A stretch of DNA of 64,000 nucleotides. Source: CAVZVW01 sp963778845. GTDB lineage: Bacteria > Actinomycetota > Actinomycetes > Actinomycetales > Kineosporiaceae. The position numbers were made by a program, and so were the translations under genes. Positions 1-8,367 of this stretch are shown piece by piece. The stretch covers positions 89,706 to 153,705 of the forward strand of contig CAVZVW010000010.1 of assembly GCA_963778845.1 (NCBI GenBank). The letters run 5' to 3'. How positions within the stretch are numbered: position 1 is the first letter of the stretch; each line of letters begins with the position of its first letter. The notes beneath the pieces are model-generated. The model did no database searches and had not been told where the DNA came from. It saw nothing but the letters and a program-made list of their open reading frames with translations.

Positions 1-201
1 AGCGACGATCGTGAGCGGGCCGCGCCGGGCGCGCGCCAGCCACACTCCCGCGGCCACGGGCAGGGCGGCGACCGCGAACAACGCCGACGCGGCCGGCAGT
101 CGCCCCTCGGCGAGCAGGTGGGCCGCGACGGCGAGCCAGGTCGCGGTCGCGGCCACCACACCGGCCCGCACCCCTCGTAGCGGGCCCGCCCCTGCCGCCA
201 T
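1..201 (-). CDS. membrane protein, N-terminal fragment cut by window edge
   Basis: The frame opens with ATG at 201 on the minus strand and runs off the left edge without a stop, so only the first 67 residues are visible. They contain two hydrophobic stretches (about residues 12-31 and 36-56), separated by a short charged turn and followed by an Arg-rich segment. This looks like the start of a polytopic inner-membrane protein. It diverges from the Fic-like gene beginning at 292, leaving about 90 bases for promoters. The family cannot be named from so short a piece. Confidence 0.5.
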   Translation of the reverse strand, partial: MAAGAGPLRGVRAGVVAATATWLAVAAHLLAEGRLPAASALFAVAALPVAAGVWLARARRGPLTIVA

Positions 202-277
202 GCGACTGACTGTAGGCAGCGATCTTCGTCGGGTGCCGGGACGTTCGGCCGCGGGAGCCCCCGCTGTGCCGCGTGGT

Positions 278-283
278 TAGGCT
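278..283 (+). promoter_or_regulatory. probable -10 box (TAGGCT) of a leaderless gene
   Basis: TAGGCT lies 8 bases before the ATG at 292 and no Shine-Dalgarno sequence is present between them. A -10 hexamer at this distance places transcription start at or next to the start codon, the usual arrangement of leaderless actinobacterial genes. The same layout recurs at 27072, 30676 and 58868. Confidence 0.5.
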
Positions 284-291
284 GCCCGACG

Positions 292-1146
292 ATGGCCACG
301 ACCGCGGCGACCGGAGCCGCCCTGGATCGGCTCGCCGCCCTGCCGGGGGTGTCCCAGGCGGTCGAGCGGGCCCGTGAGGCCTGCACGGCACTTCGCTGGC
401 ACCCGGCGATGCGCTCGCACGCCGACCAGGCGCGCGCCGAGGCCACGGTGCGCGCTGCGGCGTGCTCGGCGGCCCTGGACGGCGCTCGCCTACCGTTGCG
501 ACTGGTGCGCGACAGCGTGGTCGGCAGGGCCCACCTGCCGCAGGACCCGACGGGGTCGGCCGTGCACGCGGTGGTGCGCGCGTACCTGCACGCTGCGCGA
601 CTGGGCACCTCGTGGCGCCGGACACCCCACCAGGTGCTGGCCGGCCTCCATGTCGCCGCCGCCGCTGGGCTGCTGCCGGACGAGGCGCTCGGGCGCCCTC
701 GTGCCACGGGGGAGCCGTCGCTGGAGCGGGCGCCGTCCGGCACGCCTTCTGACGACTCCGTGGGCGGCGACGTCGGGGAACGCCTCGCGGCGGTCGCCGA
801 CCTGCTGGCCGCGCCGGCGACGGCACCGGTGCTTCTCGTCGCCGCGCTCGCCCACGCCGAGATCGTCGTCGTGCGGCCGTTCGTCGCCGGCAACCCCACG
901 GTCGCGCGGGCGCTCGCCCGTGCGGTCGCCGTGGGCGGCGGCCTGGACCCCACCGGCGTGGCGGTCTGGGAGGCCGGCTGGCTATCGGCCGGGCCGGGCT
1001 ACCCCGCAGCGCTGGAGGCGTACGCGACAGGAGGAGCCGACGGCGTCGGCGCCTGGCTGGTCGCGGCAGCCGAGGCACTGGTGGCCGGCGCCGCGGAGGG
1101 GACAGCGGTCTGCGACGCCGTTCTCGCCGGGCGGCTGCCGCAGTGA
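292..1146 (+). CDS. degenerate Fic/DOC-like protein
   Basis: This 284-residue protein is Ala-rich and helical. Around residues 197-206 it contains RPFVAGN followed by VAR, which lines up with the Fic signature HPFxxGNGR. The catalytic His is replaced by Arg, and the Gly after GN and the first Arg of GRxxR are missing. Fic enzymes transfer AMP or related groups to target proteins, and this copy should lack that activity. Similar proteins, often misnamed oxidoreductases, sit next to HAD-IB and Ssd/Tad genes in other actinobacteria, which matches the neighbourhood here. The start is ATG behind a TAGGCT -10 box, consistent with a leaderless transcript. The role is unknown; a non-catalytic binding function is inference. 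Confidence 0.65.
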   Translation: MATTAATGAALDRLAALPGVSQAVERAREACTALRWHPAMRSHADQARAEATVRAAACSAALDGARLPLRLVRDSVVGRAHLPQDPTGSAVHAVVRAYLHAARLGTSWRRTPHQVLAGLHVAAAAGLLPDEALGRPRATGEPSLERAPSGTPSDDSVGGDVGERLAAVADLLAAPATAPVLLVAALAHAEIVVVRPFVAGNPTVARALARAVAVGGGLDPTGVAVWEAGWLSAGPGYPAALEAYATGGADGVGAWLVAAAEALVAGAAEGTAVCDAVLAGRLPQ

Positions 1147-1168
1147 CCTACGGCGCTGCGGCCTCGAC

Positions 1169-2152
1169 CTACCCCGTGCTCGCCGTCGGCGGCTGAGACC
1201 CGGCTGGGCAGGCTCGGACCACGGCGAACGCCGCCGCCTGCCCTACGGCTGCATCGTCCCAACCGGTCAGCCGCACGGTGATCTGGGCATCGGTCGTCAC
1301 GGTGCGCGTGCGCACGAGATCGACCACGGTCGGCAGCCTGGACGTCAGAGCGGGGCAGCCGCCCAGTGGCCGGAGCCGGACCTCGACCGTTGTGCGGGTT
1401 CCGGGCCGCACTGTGACGGGCTGCTGCGGGCTGACGTCCACCGACCAGGTGGCGGTGGTCCCGGCCATGAGCAGCACCTGGGTCGGCGCGGCCGACTCGG
1501 GCGCCTCGAGGACGATGTGCAGCGAGCCGTCGGCCGTGGCGTTCATCGACGTCACCCGCACCGGCGGGACGTAAGGGGCGGCGTCCCCGCAGGCCAGGTA
1601 GCGCATGGCGGCACGGAACGAGTCGTCGTCGGGGACGAGGACGACGCGCACCGAGTGCCGGTGCCCGAGCCGGTCCAGCACCGTGGCCGACGCCGGGGCT
1701 GCCGGCCGGCCCACCGTGGCGCAGTCGACCCGCGCCTCGACCGGCAGCCCGGACGTGCGCCCCGGGTCGACCTGAAGCACCGTCGGCAGTCTCAGGTCGG
1801 TGTACCCCAGGCTGATCGCCTCGACGCCGAGCGGACCTGTGCCGACGGCGACGACGCGCAGGCCGAAGTGGGCCAGCCCGACCGCAGTGGGTGCGCCGAG
1901 CTCCTCGGCCCAGACCAGGACGTGGCTGCCGGCGGCGGTGCGGCCTGCCTGCGCCCGGTCGGCGCTGGTGTACCCGGCGACCGTGCCGGCGCCGAGCGCG
2001 GCCACGATCGCGACGAACGCCGCGGCGCGGACGCGGGGACGCCGTCGCACGCCGTCCCGCTGCCGGGCCGTCATCGCGTCGCCGCCGGTCACGTCGTCCT
2101 CAGTCACAGCGTCCGCGCTCACAACGCCCGCGCTCACAACGTCCTCGATCAC
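1169..2152 (-). CDS. single-pass membrane protein, paralogue 4 of a four-gene array
   Basis: This is a 327-residue protein with an acidic cytoplasmic tail, one membrane segment (about residues 41-61) and a motif AGYTSADRAQAG just outside it. About 260 extracytoplasmic residues follow, rich in beta-forming residues with scattered Cys. The C-terminal 100 residues match the end of the neighbouring gene at 2169-3394, including GWDD and a final RAC/HAC. The start is uncertain: ATG at 2152 has no ribosome site, whereas GTG at 2137 has GAGGA four bases upstream. It is the last gene of a minus-strand series. No enzymatic motif is visible. An envelope-anchored beta-sandwich protein is the best description. 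Confidence 0.6.
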   Translation of the reverse strand: MIEDVVSAGVVSADAVTEDDVTGGDAMTARQRDGVRRRPRVRAAAFVAIVAALGAGTVAGYTSADRAQAGRTAAGSHVLVWAEELGAPTAVGLAHFGLRVVAVGTGPLGVEAISLGYTDLRLPTVLQVDPGRTSGLPVEARVDCATVGRPAAPASATVLDRLGHRHSVRVVLVPDDDSFRAAMRYLACGDAAPYVPPVRVTSMNATADGSLHIVLEAPESAAPTQVLLMAGTTATWSVDVSPQQPVTVRPGTRTTVEVRLRPLGGCPALTSRLPTVVDLVRTRTVTTDAQITVRLTGWDDAAVGQAAAFAVVRACPAGSQPPTASTG

Positions 2153-2168
2153 AGCGGCGGCGCCGTCG

Positions 2169-3394
2169 TCAGTCGCAGGCGTGCAGGACGGCGGCCGTCG
2201 CGGCGGCCGAGACGACGCTGTCGTCCCACCCGGCCGGGTACATGGCCTGCAACGGCCCCCCGTTCTCGACCTGCACCGCGATCACGTCCGTGGCTGAGGG
2301 CAGCGTGCTGCTGCAGTCGAGGTACGCCAGGTGCAGCCGAACCGTCGCGGTGGCCCACGGGTCGAGGGTGACGCTCGGCGGGCTCAAGGTCAGCTGCCAC
2401 TGGGAGAGGTCCGGAATGTCGCCGAGTGAGAACGTCACCGCCACCGGGCCGGGGCCGCCGTCGAGGGCGAGCGTGAGGTCGATGTCGCCACCGGCCGACG
2501 CGCTCATCGACTCGACCCGCAGCGCCGGGAAGGCGCGCCGCCGTCCTGCGTCGGGGCACCGCCGCAGGCGAAGGACCGCAGCATGTCGACGAAGCCCAGG
2601 GACGGCAGGCGGACGGAGACCGTGCGGTGGTCGCCGCTGTCGGAGGTGACGCGTGCGCTTGCTTGCGCCGTCGGGTCGCCCTCGACCACGACAGGTGCGG
2701 GGTCCAGGGAACCGGAGCAGGTCATGAGAGGAGCGGTCGCGACGGCCGAGGCGAGCTGGCCCGGCTCGAGCCGGGTCGGCGTCACGAGGGCGACGGCGGT
2801 GCCCGGAACCAGCAGCCTGCTCACGGTGACCGCTTGCACACCGGTGACGGCGAGCTTCAGGGTGAACTGGGTGGTCCCGCCCGAGGGCGAGGGGACGTAG
2901 GTGACGTCATCGGTGTTGATCCAGGCGAACAGCGTCGTTGCGCGCAGCGCTGCGCGCCGTTGGGCCCGCTGGGCCTCCTCGTAGCCGGCCACGAGGCCGA
3001 GGACCAGCGACGCGACCACGATCGAGACCACGGTGAGCCGGGGTGCGCGTGACCCACGGGGACGCGACGGGTCGTCGGCGTCTCCCGCGGCACCCGCTTC
3101 GTCCGCGGCCGCCGTCGGCGCACCCGCGACTGCCGAACCGACGTGCTCGCCGAGATCGGCTTCGACGGGCTCATCGTCAGGCTCACTGTCGAGCGCGCGG
3201 TCACTGCCAGGCGCGCGCGGGGGGAGGGAGCGGGGGTCCGGTCCCGGTACTGCTTCGTCGGACTGAGCCCGGGGGCGGGCCGGGATCGTGGCCGTGAGCA
3301 CGGCCGACGCGGCGTGGCCGAGGTCGAGGTCGGGGGCGAGCGTCGGCGTCGTCGGGTCCGGCGTCTCGCCGTCTCCGAGGACCTCGCGACTCAC
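2169..3394 (-). CDS. single-pass membrane protein, paralogue 3 (frameshifted)
   Basis: Two overlapping frames, 2504-3394 and 2169-2507, together make one protein of about 408 residues. It has a long acidic Pro-rich cytoplasmic tail, a membrane helix at about residues 119-138, the motif AGYEEAQRAQ and a beta-rich outer part. The first frame matches paralogue 4 up to its conserved FACGG/YLACG motif. The homology then continues in the second frame (RVESMSAS against RVTSMNAT), so a shift of one lost base, or two gained, lies near 2530-2555. The GTG start at 3394 is chosen because it gives VSREVLG, the same N-terminus as the gene at 4782-5936. The ATGA overlap at 2504-2507 could mimic translational coupling, but the homology favours one gene. 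Confidence 0.6.
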
Positions 3395-3774
3395 CGCGAC
3401 CACCGCCCTGCGTCGGCGGTCCGGCCGCCACCGCTGCTCACCCGGATCGTCGCACACCACGCGAGATCGGGGCCACGACCGCCGACACGGACGACGGCGC
3501 CCTTTCGGACGCCGTCACCCGAACGGCGGGTGGGGTATCAGGCGCGTGTCGGCGATCCGTCGGTGCGGGACCAGCCCGTCTCGACGCGTCCTTTCGTGGA
3601 CTGCCCGCGCGTGGGTTCCCACCTGCCGTTCGTCAGGGGGCCGGCCAAGACCGGCGCCGCCGTCGATGGCACTTGTCTACTCCAACCGGCAGAGGCGTGG
3701 AAGGTCTCGGGGCCGTCCGTGCGGTGAACGGTTCTGCGACCGCCCAGCTACGCTGCGTGCGCCTGGAGGCGGTG
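3395..3774. other. 380-base intergenic gap inside the membrane-protein array
   Basis: No convincing reading frame fills this stretch on either strand. It separates the first two array members (3775-5936) from the last two (1169-3394) and should hold the promoter for the latter pair. I see no clear -10/-35 pair and no strong hairpin. Confidence 0.4.
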
Positions 3775-4785
3775 CTACGGCGCGGTCGGGTCGGCCAGCG
3801 TGGAGGCGTTGGGGCACTGGCTGGTGTACGCGGCAGCCAGCCATCGTGAGAGCTCCCGCCCGATCGGCAGGTAGTGCGTCGCGAGGCTCCCCCCGGTGGT
3901 GCTGACCGTCAGCACCTGCAGACCGGCCGGCAGCTGCGTGCGCGACCCGACATCGAAGCATGCCGGGGTAGGCGGCGACAGCCGAAGCGTCAGCGGCTCT
4001 CGGCCGATCTCACCGCCCGCCGGCTGCGTGGTGAGCAGCCAGCTGTCGGCGCGCAGCCCGACGACCCGGTCGCCGTCGTGCAGCGTCGGTTGGAGCTCGA
4101 CGAGCAGATCGGCGCCGTCGGTGTTGATACCCCTGCCGCGCATGGGTGTCGCCCATCCGTCGGGCAGCACCTGGCGTGCCTGGTCGCACAGGCCCCCAGG
4201 GCCGGCCACCGGGCCCACGGGCACGACCGCCAGGTCCTCGACGCGTGGCGTGGCGCCGTCCCCTGCAGCCGGGGCCGCCTCCACCTGTGCCGACAGAGGC
4301 AAGGCGGCGGACTGCGCACAGTCCAGGCCGAGGACGACGTCGTCCCTCGTCGACTCACCGGGGGCGACGGACCGGGTCATCAGGAGGCTCTCGGACCGCA
4401 GTCCCGCCCCAGCCAGAGTCACTGACGTGATCACCGCCTGCTTGCTGCCCTGGTTGGTGATGCTGAGCCGCAACCGGGCCTGTGCCGTCGCCGGGTCGGG
4501 GTAGTGGATCGGGTCGAGCTGGACGCCGAGCGCCTCGACGCCGGCGACGAGCCGTGCCTGTTGTGGCCTGGCACGCTCAGCGGACGTCGAGCGTAGGGCG
4601 AAACCCGACGCGCCCAGCGCCGCGCCGACCACCGCCACGGCCAAAAGAAGGGTGGCGAGGGAACGGCCGCGGGCGCGGCCCTCGCGCTCGGGGCGGTCCA
4701 GGTCGAGCAGGGCCACGTCGTCGTCGGTGAGAAGGTGGTCGCCCACGACGGTCGTCGCCCGTCCTTCCCGTCCAAGGGCGCTCAC
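3775..4785 (-). CDS. single-pass membrane protein, paralogue 2
   Basis: This is a 336-residue protein with an N-terminal acidic segment, a membrane helix at about residues 42-64 and a long outer region of repeated beta-type sequence, which has a Cys (LDCAQ) in the middle and several Cys in the second half. The GTG start at 4785 overlaps the stop of the upstream gene by four bases (GTGA), indicating translational coupling. Its architecture matches the other members of the array, though sequence identity is low. There is no enzyme motif. A surface-exposed or periplasmic assembly role is inferred only from the topology. Confidence 0.6.
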   Translation of the reverse strand: MSALGREGRATTVVGDHLLTDDDVALLDLDRPEREGRARGRSLATLLLAVAVVGAALGASGFALRSTSAERARPQQARLVAGVEALGVQLDPIHYPDPATAQARLRLSITNQGSKQAVITSVTLAGAGLRSESLLMTRSVAPGESTRDDVVLGLDCAQSAALPLSAQVEAAPAAGDGATPRVEDLAVVPVGPVAGPGGLCDQARQVLPDGWATPMRGRGINTDGADLLVELQPTLHDGDRVVGLRADSWLLTTQPAGGEIGREPLTLRLSPPTPACFDVGSRTQLPAGLQVLTVSTTGGSLATHYLPIGRELSRWLAAAYTSQCPNASTLADPTAP

Positions 4786-5936
4786 GGCGACCCCCCGCCG
4801 CAGGCCTTCGCGGACAACCACTGCGCCAGGCCCAGACCGACCGGCACGGTGATGGTGGCCTCCGCCTCGACCTCGGTGTGCGCCACGAGGGTCTCCGGGA
4901 GGCCGTCCACCTGCCACTGGGGTGCGCACACCGTGGGGGCGTGGAGCCACACGACCATCCCCAGCCCGTCGACGGCCGCGGGCAACGGGTGCGCGTCGAG
5001 CCGGAACCCGCCCGCAGTGATGTCGTACACGTGCACGGAGCGGCCCGTGGGCGAACGTAGGAGGATCGCGAAGTACGGGTCCTCGACGCGTGCCCGCGTC
5101 ACGACCAGGACCTGCCGCTCCGGCGGCGCTCGACCGCACAGCGTGGCGGCGGCCGTGGCCCCGCCCAGGACCGGGACCTGGCGAACCACGCCGTCGCGGC
5201 CGACGACGCGAAGGTCGGGGACACGCAAGGGGTTGGGTGAGGCGCAACGGACCAGCAGGTCCACCGTGATCTCCGCCTGTGTGCCGGCGGCCACGCTCAC
5301 GCCGGCTGGACGGCCGAGCGCCGAGGACACGGCGTCCAGGGACGGCTGGGTGCCCGTCACGAGCACGGTGCTCTCGCCGCGGTTGACCACCTGCACGGTC
5401 AGCGAGGAGCGGACGGGTTCGGTGAGGTCGGCCGTCGGTGCGACCGCCACGATGCCTGCCATCACCGCGAAGTCCAACCGCTGCGGTCCGGTGACGGCGG
5501 CCCTCCACGTGCTGGCGCTCACCCAGCCCACGAGCGACGAGGCGAGCAGGACCACGACCACCGCCGCGACCCGTCTGCGCCGGGAGCGGCGGCCAGGGGC
5601 GCGCCGTCCAGCGTGCGGGCCGCCCGGATCGTCGGGGTCGCCTCGCGCCTCGGCCACGTCGGGCTCATCCTGCGCAGGTCCGTCGACCTTGTGGGGGTCG
5701 GCTCGCTGGGGCTCGACCCGGTGGGTGCCGGCGGTCGGAGGCAGGGCCAGCGCGGTGGCTGAGCCGCCGACCCTGGCGCCACCCCCCGATCTCGGACCAG
5801 TGGCGGGCAGATGCGGCCCGGGATACTGGTGCACCAGGCCCACCCCGGGGTCGAAGGTGGACACGGGCGCCGAGCGCGGCCCCCCGTCACGGGCGCTCGG
5901 GGCCTCCGCGACCGACCCGAGCACCTCGCGGCTCAT
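4782..5936 (-). CDS. single-pass membrane protein, paralogue 1
   Basis: This is a 384-residue protein starting MSREVLGS, an N-terminus shared with the gene at 2169-3394. About 120 residues of Pro- and Asp-rich cytoplasmic tail precede an Arg-rich stop-transfer signal and one membrane helix (about 122-140). The outer portion of about 240 residues is predicted to be beta-rich and holds several Cys. It lies 30 bases downstream of the HAD-IB phosphatase on the same strand and is probably co-transcribed with it. The conserved SREVLG start in two array members suggests the extreme N-terminus is recognised by a shared partner (inference). Confidence 0.6.
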   Translation of the reverse strand: MSREVLGSVAEAPSARDGGPRSAPVSTFDPGVGLVHQYPGPHLPATGPRSGGGARVGGSATALALPPTAGTHRVEPQRADPHKVDGPAQDEPDVAEARGDPDDPGGPHAGRRAPGRRSRRRRVAAVVVVLLASSLVGWVSASTWRAAVTGPQRLDFAVMAGIVAVAPTADLTEPVRSSLTVQVVNRGESTVLVTGTQPSLDAVSSALGRPAGVSVAAGTQAEITVDLLVRCASPNPLRVPDLRVVGRDGVVRQVPVLGGATAAATLCGRAPPERQVLVVTRARVEDPYFAILLRSPTGRSVHVYDITAGGFRLDAHPLPAAVDGLGMVVWLHAPTVCAPQWQVDGLPETLVAHTEVEAEATITVPVGLGLAQWLSAKACGGGSP

Positions 5937-5966
5937 CGCGTCTCAGATCGCCGGGTGGGCACCTGG

Positions 5967-6878
5967 TCACATCCTGACGGCTGCCGGCGCAAGGCGCCTG
6001 CGAGCGGCGACCCAGACAGCTGCGGCGGTGAGGACCACGGCGGCCACGACCGCGACCACCGCGACCGGGAGCGGGACGTGCGGGGTGGCGACGCGACGGG
6101 CGACGCCGGATCGCAGGTCCTGCGGGTGGCTGAAGTCGAGCACGCTCCACCCACGCGCGGTCGCCTCACGGCGCAACGCCTTGTCAGGGTTGACCGCGGT
6201 CGGCCGCCCGACGCACTCCAGCATGGGCAGGTCGGTGACGGAGTCGCTGTAGGCGAAGCACTCGCTGAGGTCGTACCCCCGCTCGTGCGCCAGGTCGCGG
6301 ATCGCCGTCGCCTTCTCCTCACCGTAGGCGTAGTAGGCGATCTCGCCGGTGTAGCGCCCAGCCTCGACGACCATGCGCGTCGCGATGACGATGTCTGCGC
6401 CGAGCATCGCCCCGATCGGCTCGACGACCTCGTAGCCGGAGGCTGAGACGATCACGACGTCACGCCCTGCAGCCTTGTGCTCGGCGATCAGCGCGGTCGC
6501 CTCGCTGTACACGGCCGGCTGGATGAGCTCGCTCAGGGTCTCGGCGACGATGTCGCGGACCTGCTGCACATCCCAGCCGGCGCAGAGGTCTGAGACGTAC
6601 GTGCGCATGCGCTCGATCTGGTCGTGGTCGGCGCCACCGGCCATGAAGAGGAACTGTGCGTAGGCGCTTCGCAGGACCGCGCGTCGCGTGATGAGCCCCC
6701 CGGCGTAGAAGGGACGCGAGAACGCGAGCGTGCTCGAACGCGCGATGACCGTCTTGTCGAGGTCGAAGAAGGCCGCCGCGCGCGCCGTCGGTACTGCACC
6801 CACACCGGTGAGGATAGGTCGCGGGGGCGACGAGCGGGCGCCGTCATCCACCGTGACTTTCCGTACCCTTTCGCACAC
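5967..6878 (-). CDS. HAD-IB family phosphatase with C-terminal membrane anchor
   Basis: This SerB-like HAD hydrolase has motif I as FFDLDKT (about residues 37-43), motif II as the SAS in VIVSASG, and motif III as the Lys of GEEKATAI with the acidic motif AYSDSVTDLPM. A C-terminal hydrophobic helix (about 270-292) followed by Arg residues anchors it in the membrane, as in actinobacterial homologues near tad loci (Mycobacterium Rv3661 region). The substrate is likely a small phosphomonoester; phosphoserine and lysophosphatidate phosphatases share the fold. The first 30 residues are poorly conserved in type, and a GTG start giving VPTARAAAFF is equally plausible. It diverges from the Tad operon. 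Confidence 0.8.
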   Translation of the reverse strand: MCERVRKVTVDDGARSSPPRPILTGVGAVPTARAAAFFDLDKTVIARSSTLAFSRPFYAGGLITRRAVLRSAYAQFLFMAGGADHDQIERMRTYVSDLCAGWDVQQVRDIVAETLSELIQPAVYSEATALIAEHKAAGRDVVIVSASGYEVVEPIGAMLGADIVIATRMVVEAGRYTGEIAYYAYGEEKATAIRDLAHERGYDLSECFAYSDSVTDLPMLECVGRPTAVNPDKALRREATARGWSVLDFSHPQDLRSGVARRVATPHVPLPVAVVAVVAAVVLTAAAVWVAARRRLAPAAVRM

Positions 6879-6975
6879 CCTTCGACATCATGCATGTACA
6901 GAGGCGGGTGAGGGGGGCAGTATTCGGGCATAGTGCCGTCGGCGACACGCCCGGTCTGTCCACAGTCGAATCTGG

Positions 6976-7005
6976 TTGTTGCCACCACGGGCTTTGGGGT
7001 ACAAA
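6976..7005 (+). promoter_or_regulatory. candidate promoter of the Tad operon
   Basis: TTGTTG (6976-6981) and TACAAA (7000-7005) are separated by 18 bases. This resembles a vegetative promoter and is AT-richer than its surroundings. It would give a leader of about 200 bases before the ssd-like start at 7216, which contains a strong hairpin at 7072-7102. Confidence 0.4.
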
Positions 7006-7071
7006 CTGCCGTCGCCGGCCTTCGTGCCGCGCCGACCGGTCCGACTCCTCCCCCCCGAGCCGGACTGGTGG

Positions 7072-7102
7072 ACGGCCCCCGCTCCCCCCCAGCGGGGGCC
7101 GT
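7072..7102. promoter_or_regulatory. perfect 12-bp hairpin in the Tad operon leader
   Basis: ACGGCCCCCGCT (7072-7083) is repeated in perfect inversion as AGCGGGGGCCGT (7091-7102) around a loop of seven C residues. No T-run follows. It lies between the candidate promoter and the first gene, where it could act as an attenuator or terminator, or as a boundary between the divergent HAD and Tad transcripts. Confidence 0.5.
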
Positions 7103-7215
7103 CGTATGTCTGCCCCCGGTCGTCGAGTCGTCCACAGGTCGGGCCGGCGTCACGTCGTCCACAGCCTTCCTGCGTGGGCTCCACGCCGAGGGACCCCGGC
7201 GCGAGGCTCGTGGGC

Positions 7216-8367
7216 ATGCCCACATCCGCCCCGGCGGTCGCCGGCCTTCCCGACCCCGACGTCCTCGTCGTCACTGGTGACGACGACCTGCGCCGACGAC
7301 TCGAGGCGCTCGCCGCGTCCGCCGGAGTCCTGGTGCGGTCCGCGAGCCTCCCGGTCGTGCCGGGGCTCTGGCAGCGAGCGCGTCTCGTCCTCGTCGGGGC
7401 CGACGTCGCTGCGGGCACTGCCGGCGGCGTGCCCGGCCCGAGACGAGCCGGTGTCGTGGTCGTGGCTGACGCCCCTGCCGGCGCCGGGCTCTGGCGGGAC
7501 GTCGTACGGCTGGGTGCCGACCACGTGGCACTGCTGCCGGAGAGTCAGACGTGGCTCGTCGAGAGGATCGCACGGGCGGGTTCGCCCGCCCCTCGAGCGT
7601 CCACGGTCGTCGGGGTGGTTGGCGGACGTTCGGGTGCAGGGGCGAGCGTGCTCGCCGCCATGATCGCGATATGTGCCGGCGAGCTCGGGAAGGCGAGCCT
7701 GCTGGTGGACGCCGACCCGCTGGGTCCCGGCGCGGACCTGCTCGTGGGTGCCGAGGACGTCGAGGGTCTCGCGTGGGAGGACCTGGGCGCGGCGCGTGGG
7801 CGGCTCCGGCCCGGACTGCTGGCCTCGATGCTGCCTCGCGTCGACGACGTGAGCCTGCTCGGCTGGCGGCGGGACGGCCCACCTGGTGCGGGGCAGTCGC
7901 GCAGGGCGGACCTGGTGCCCCCGCTCGCGGCGGTCGAGGCTGTGGTCACGAGTGCGGCGGGCGACTTCGACGTCGTCGTCGTCGACCTGCCGCGGACGCT
8001 CGTCGTGGTGTGCGATGACCTGCTCCCCCTCCTCGCTGCATGTCGGGTGGTGCTGATGGTGGTGCCGGCCGAGGTGCGTGCGGCTGCCGCGGCCGCCCGG
8101 CTCGCGGGCCGGCTGCGCTGGCAGATCCCCGACCTGCGACTGGTCGTCCGCGGTCCATCGCCCGTTGGCCTCCCCGCCGCCGCCGTCTCAGATGCGCTGG
8201 ACCTGCCGTTGGCCGCGGAGCTGCGGGCCGAGCCCCGGCTCACCGCGATGGCCGAGCGAGGACTGCTCCCGGCCCTGAGTGCCCGCGGACCTCTGCGCAC
8301 GTTCTGCCGCCGGTTGCTGCGCGACGAGCTCCTCGTGCCGGCCCACCACATGAGGGAAGCGACGTGA
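7216..8367 (+). CDS. ssd: septum-site/CpaE-like ATPase of the Tad locus
   Basis: This 383-residue ParA/MinD-superfamily protein is of the Ssd (Rv3660c) type. An N-terminal receiver-like region (about 1-125) precedes a deviant Walker A, GGRSGAGAS (about residues 135-143), in which both signature Lys residues are absent. It keeps the DADPLGPGADLL and VDLP elements of the fold. ParA-like CpaE/TadZ proteins position the pilus machine at the pole, while mycobacterial Ssd affects septation. The missing Lys suggests weak or no ATP hydrolysis. ATG at 7216 is preferred (GCGAGG nine bases upstream); GTG at 7210 is possible. It overlaps tadA by GTGA and is the first gene of the operon. Confidence 0.8.
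   Translation: MPTSAPAVAGLPDPDVLVVTGDDDLRRRLEALAASAGVLVRSASLPVVPGLWQRARLVLVGADVAAGTAGGVPGPRRAGVVVVADAPAGAGLWRDVVRLGADHVALLPESQTWLVERIARAGSPAPRASTVVGVVGGRSGAGASVLAAMIAICAGELGKASLLVDADPLGPGADLLVGAEDVEGLAWEDLGAARGRLRPGLLASMLPRVDDVSLLGWRRDGPPGAGQSRRADLVPPLAAVEAVVTSAAGDFDVVVVDLPRTLVVVCDDLLPLLAACRVVLMVVPAEVRAAAAAARLAGRLRWQIPDLRLVVRGPSPVGLPAAAVSDALDLPLAAELRAEPRLTAMAERGLLPALSARGPLRTFCRRLLRDELLVPAHHMREAT

Noticed and set aside
374..2371. A 665-codon frame over the Fic-like gene and the first array member
   Set aside because: It is Arg/Pro/Cys-heavy, has no recognisable domain and overlaps frames with clear homology. It is a typical shadow frame in GC-rich DNA.
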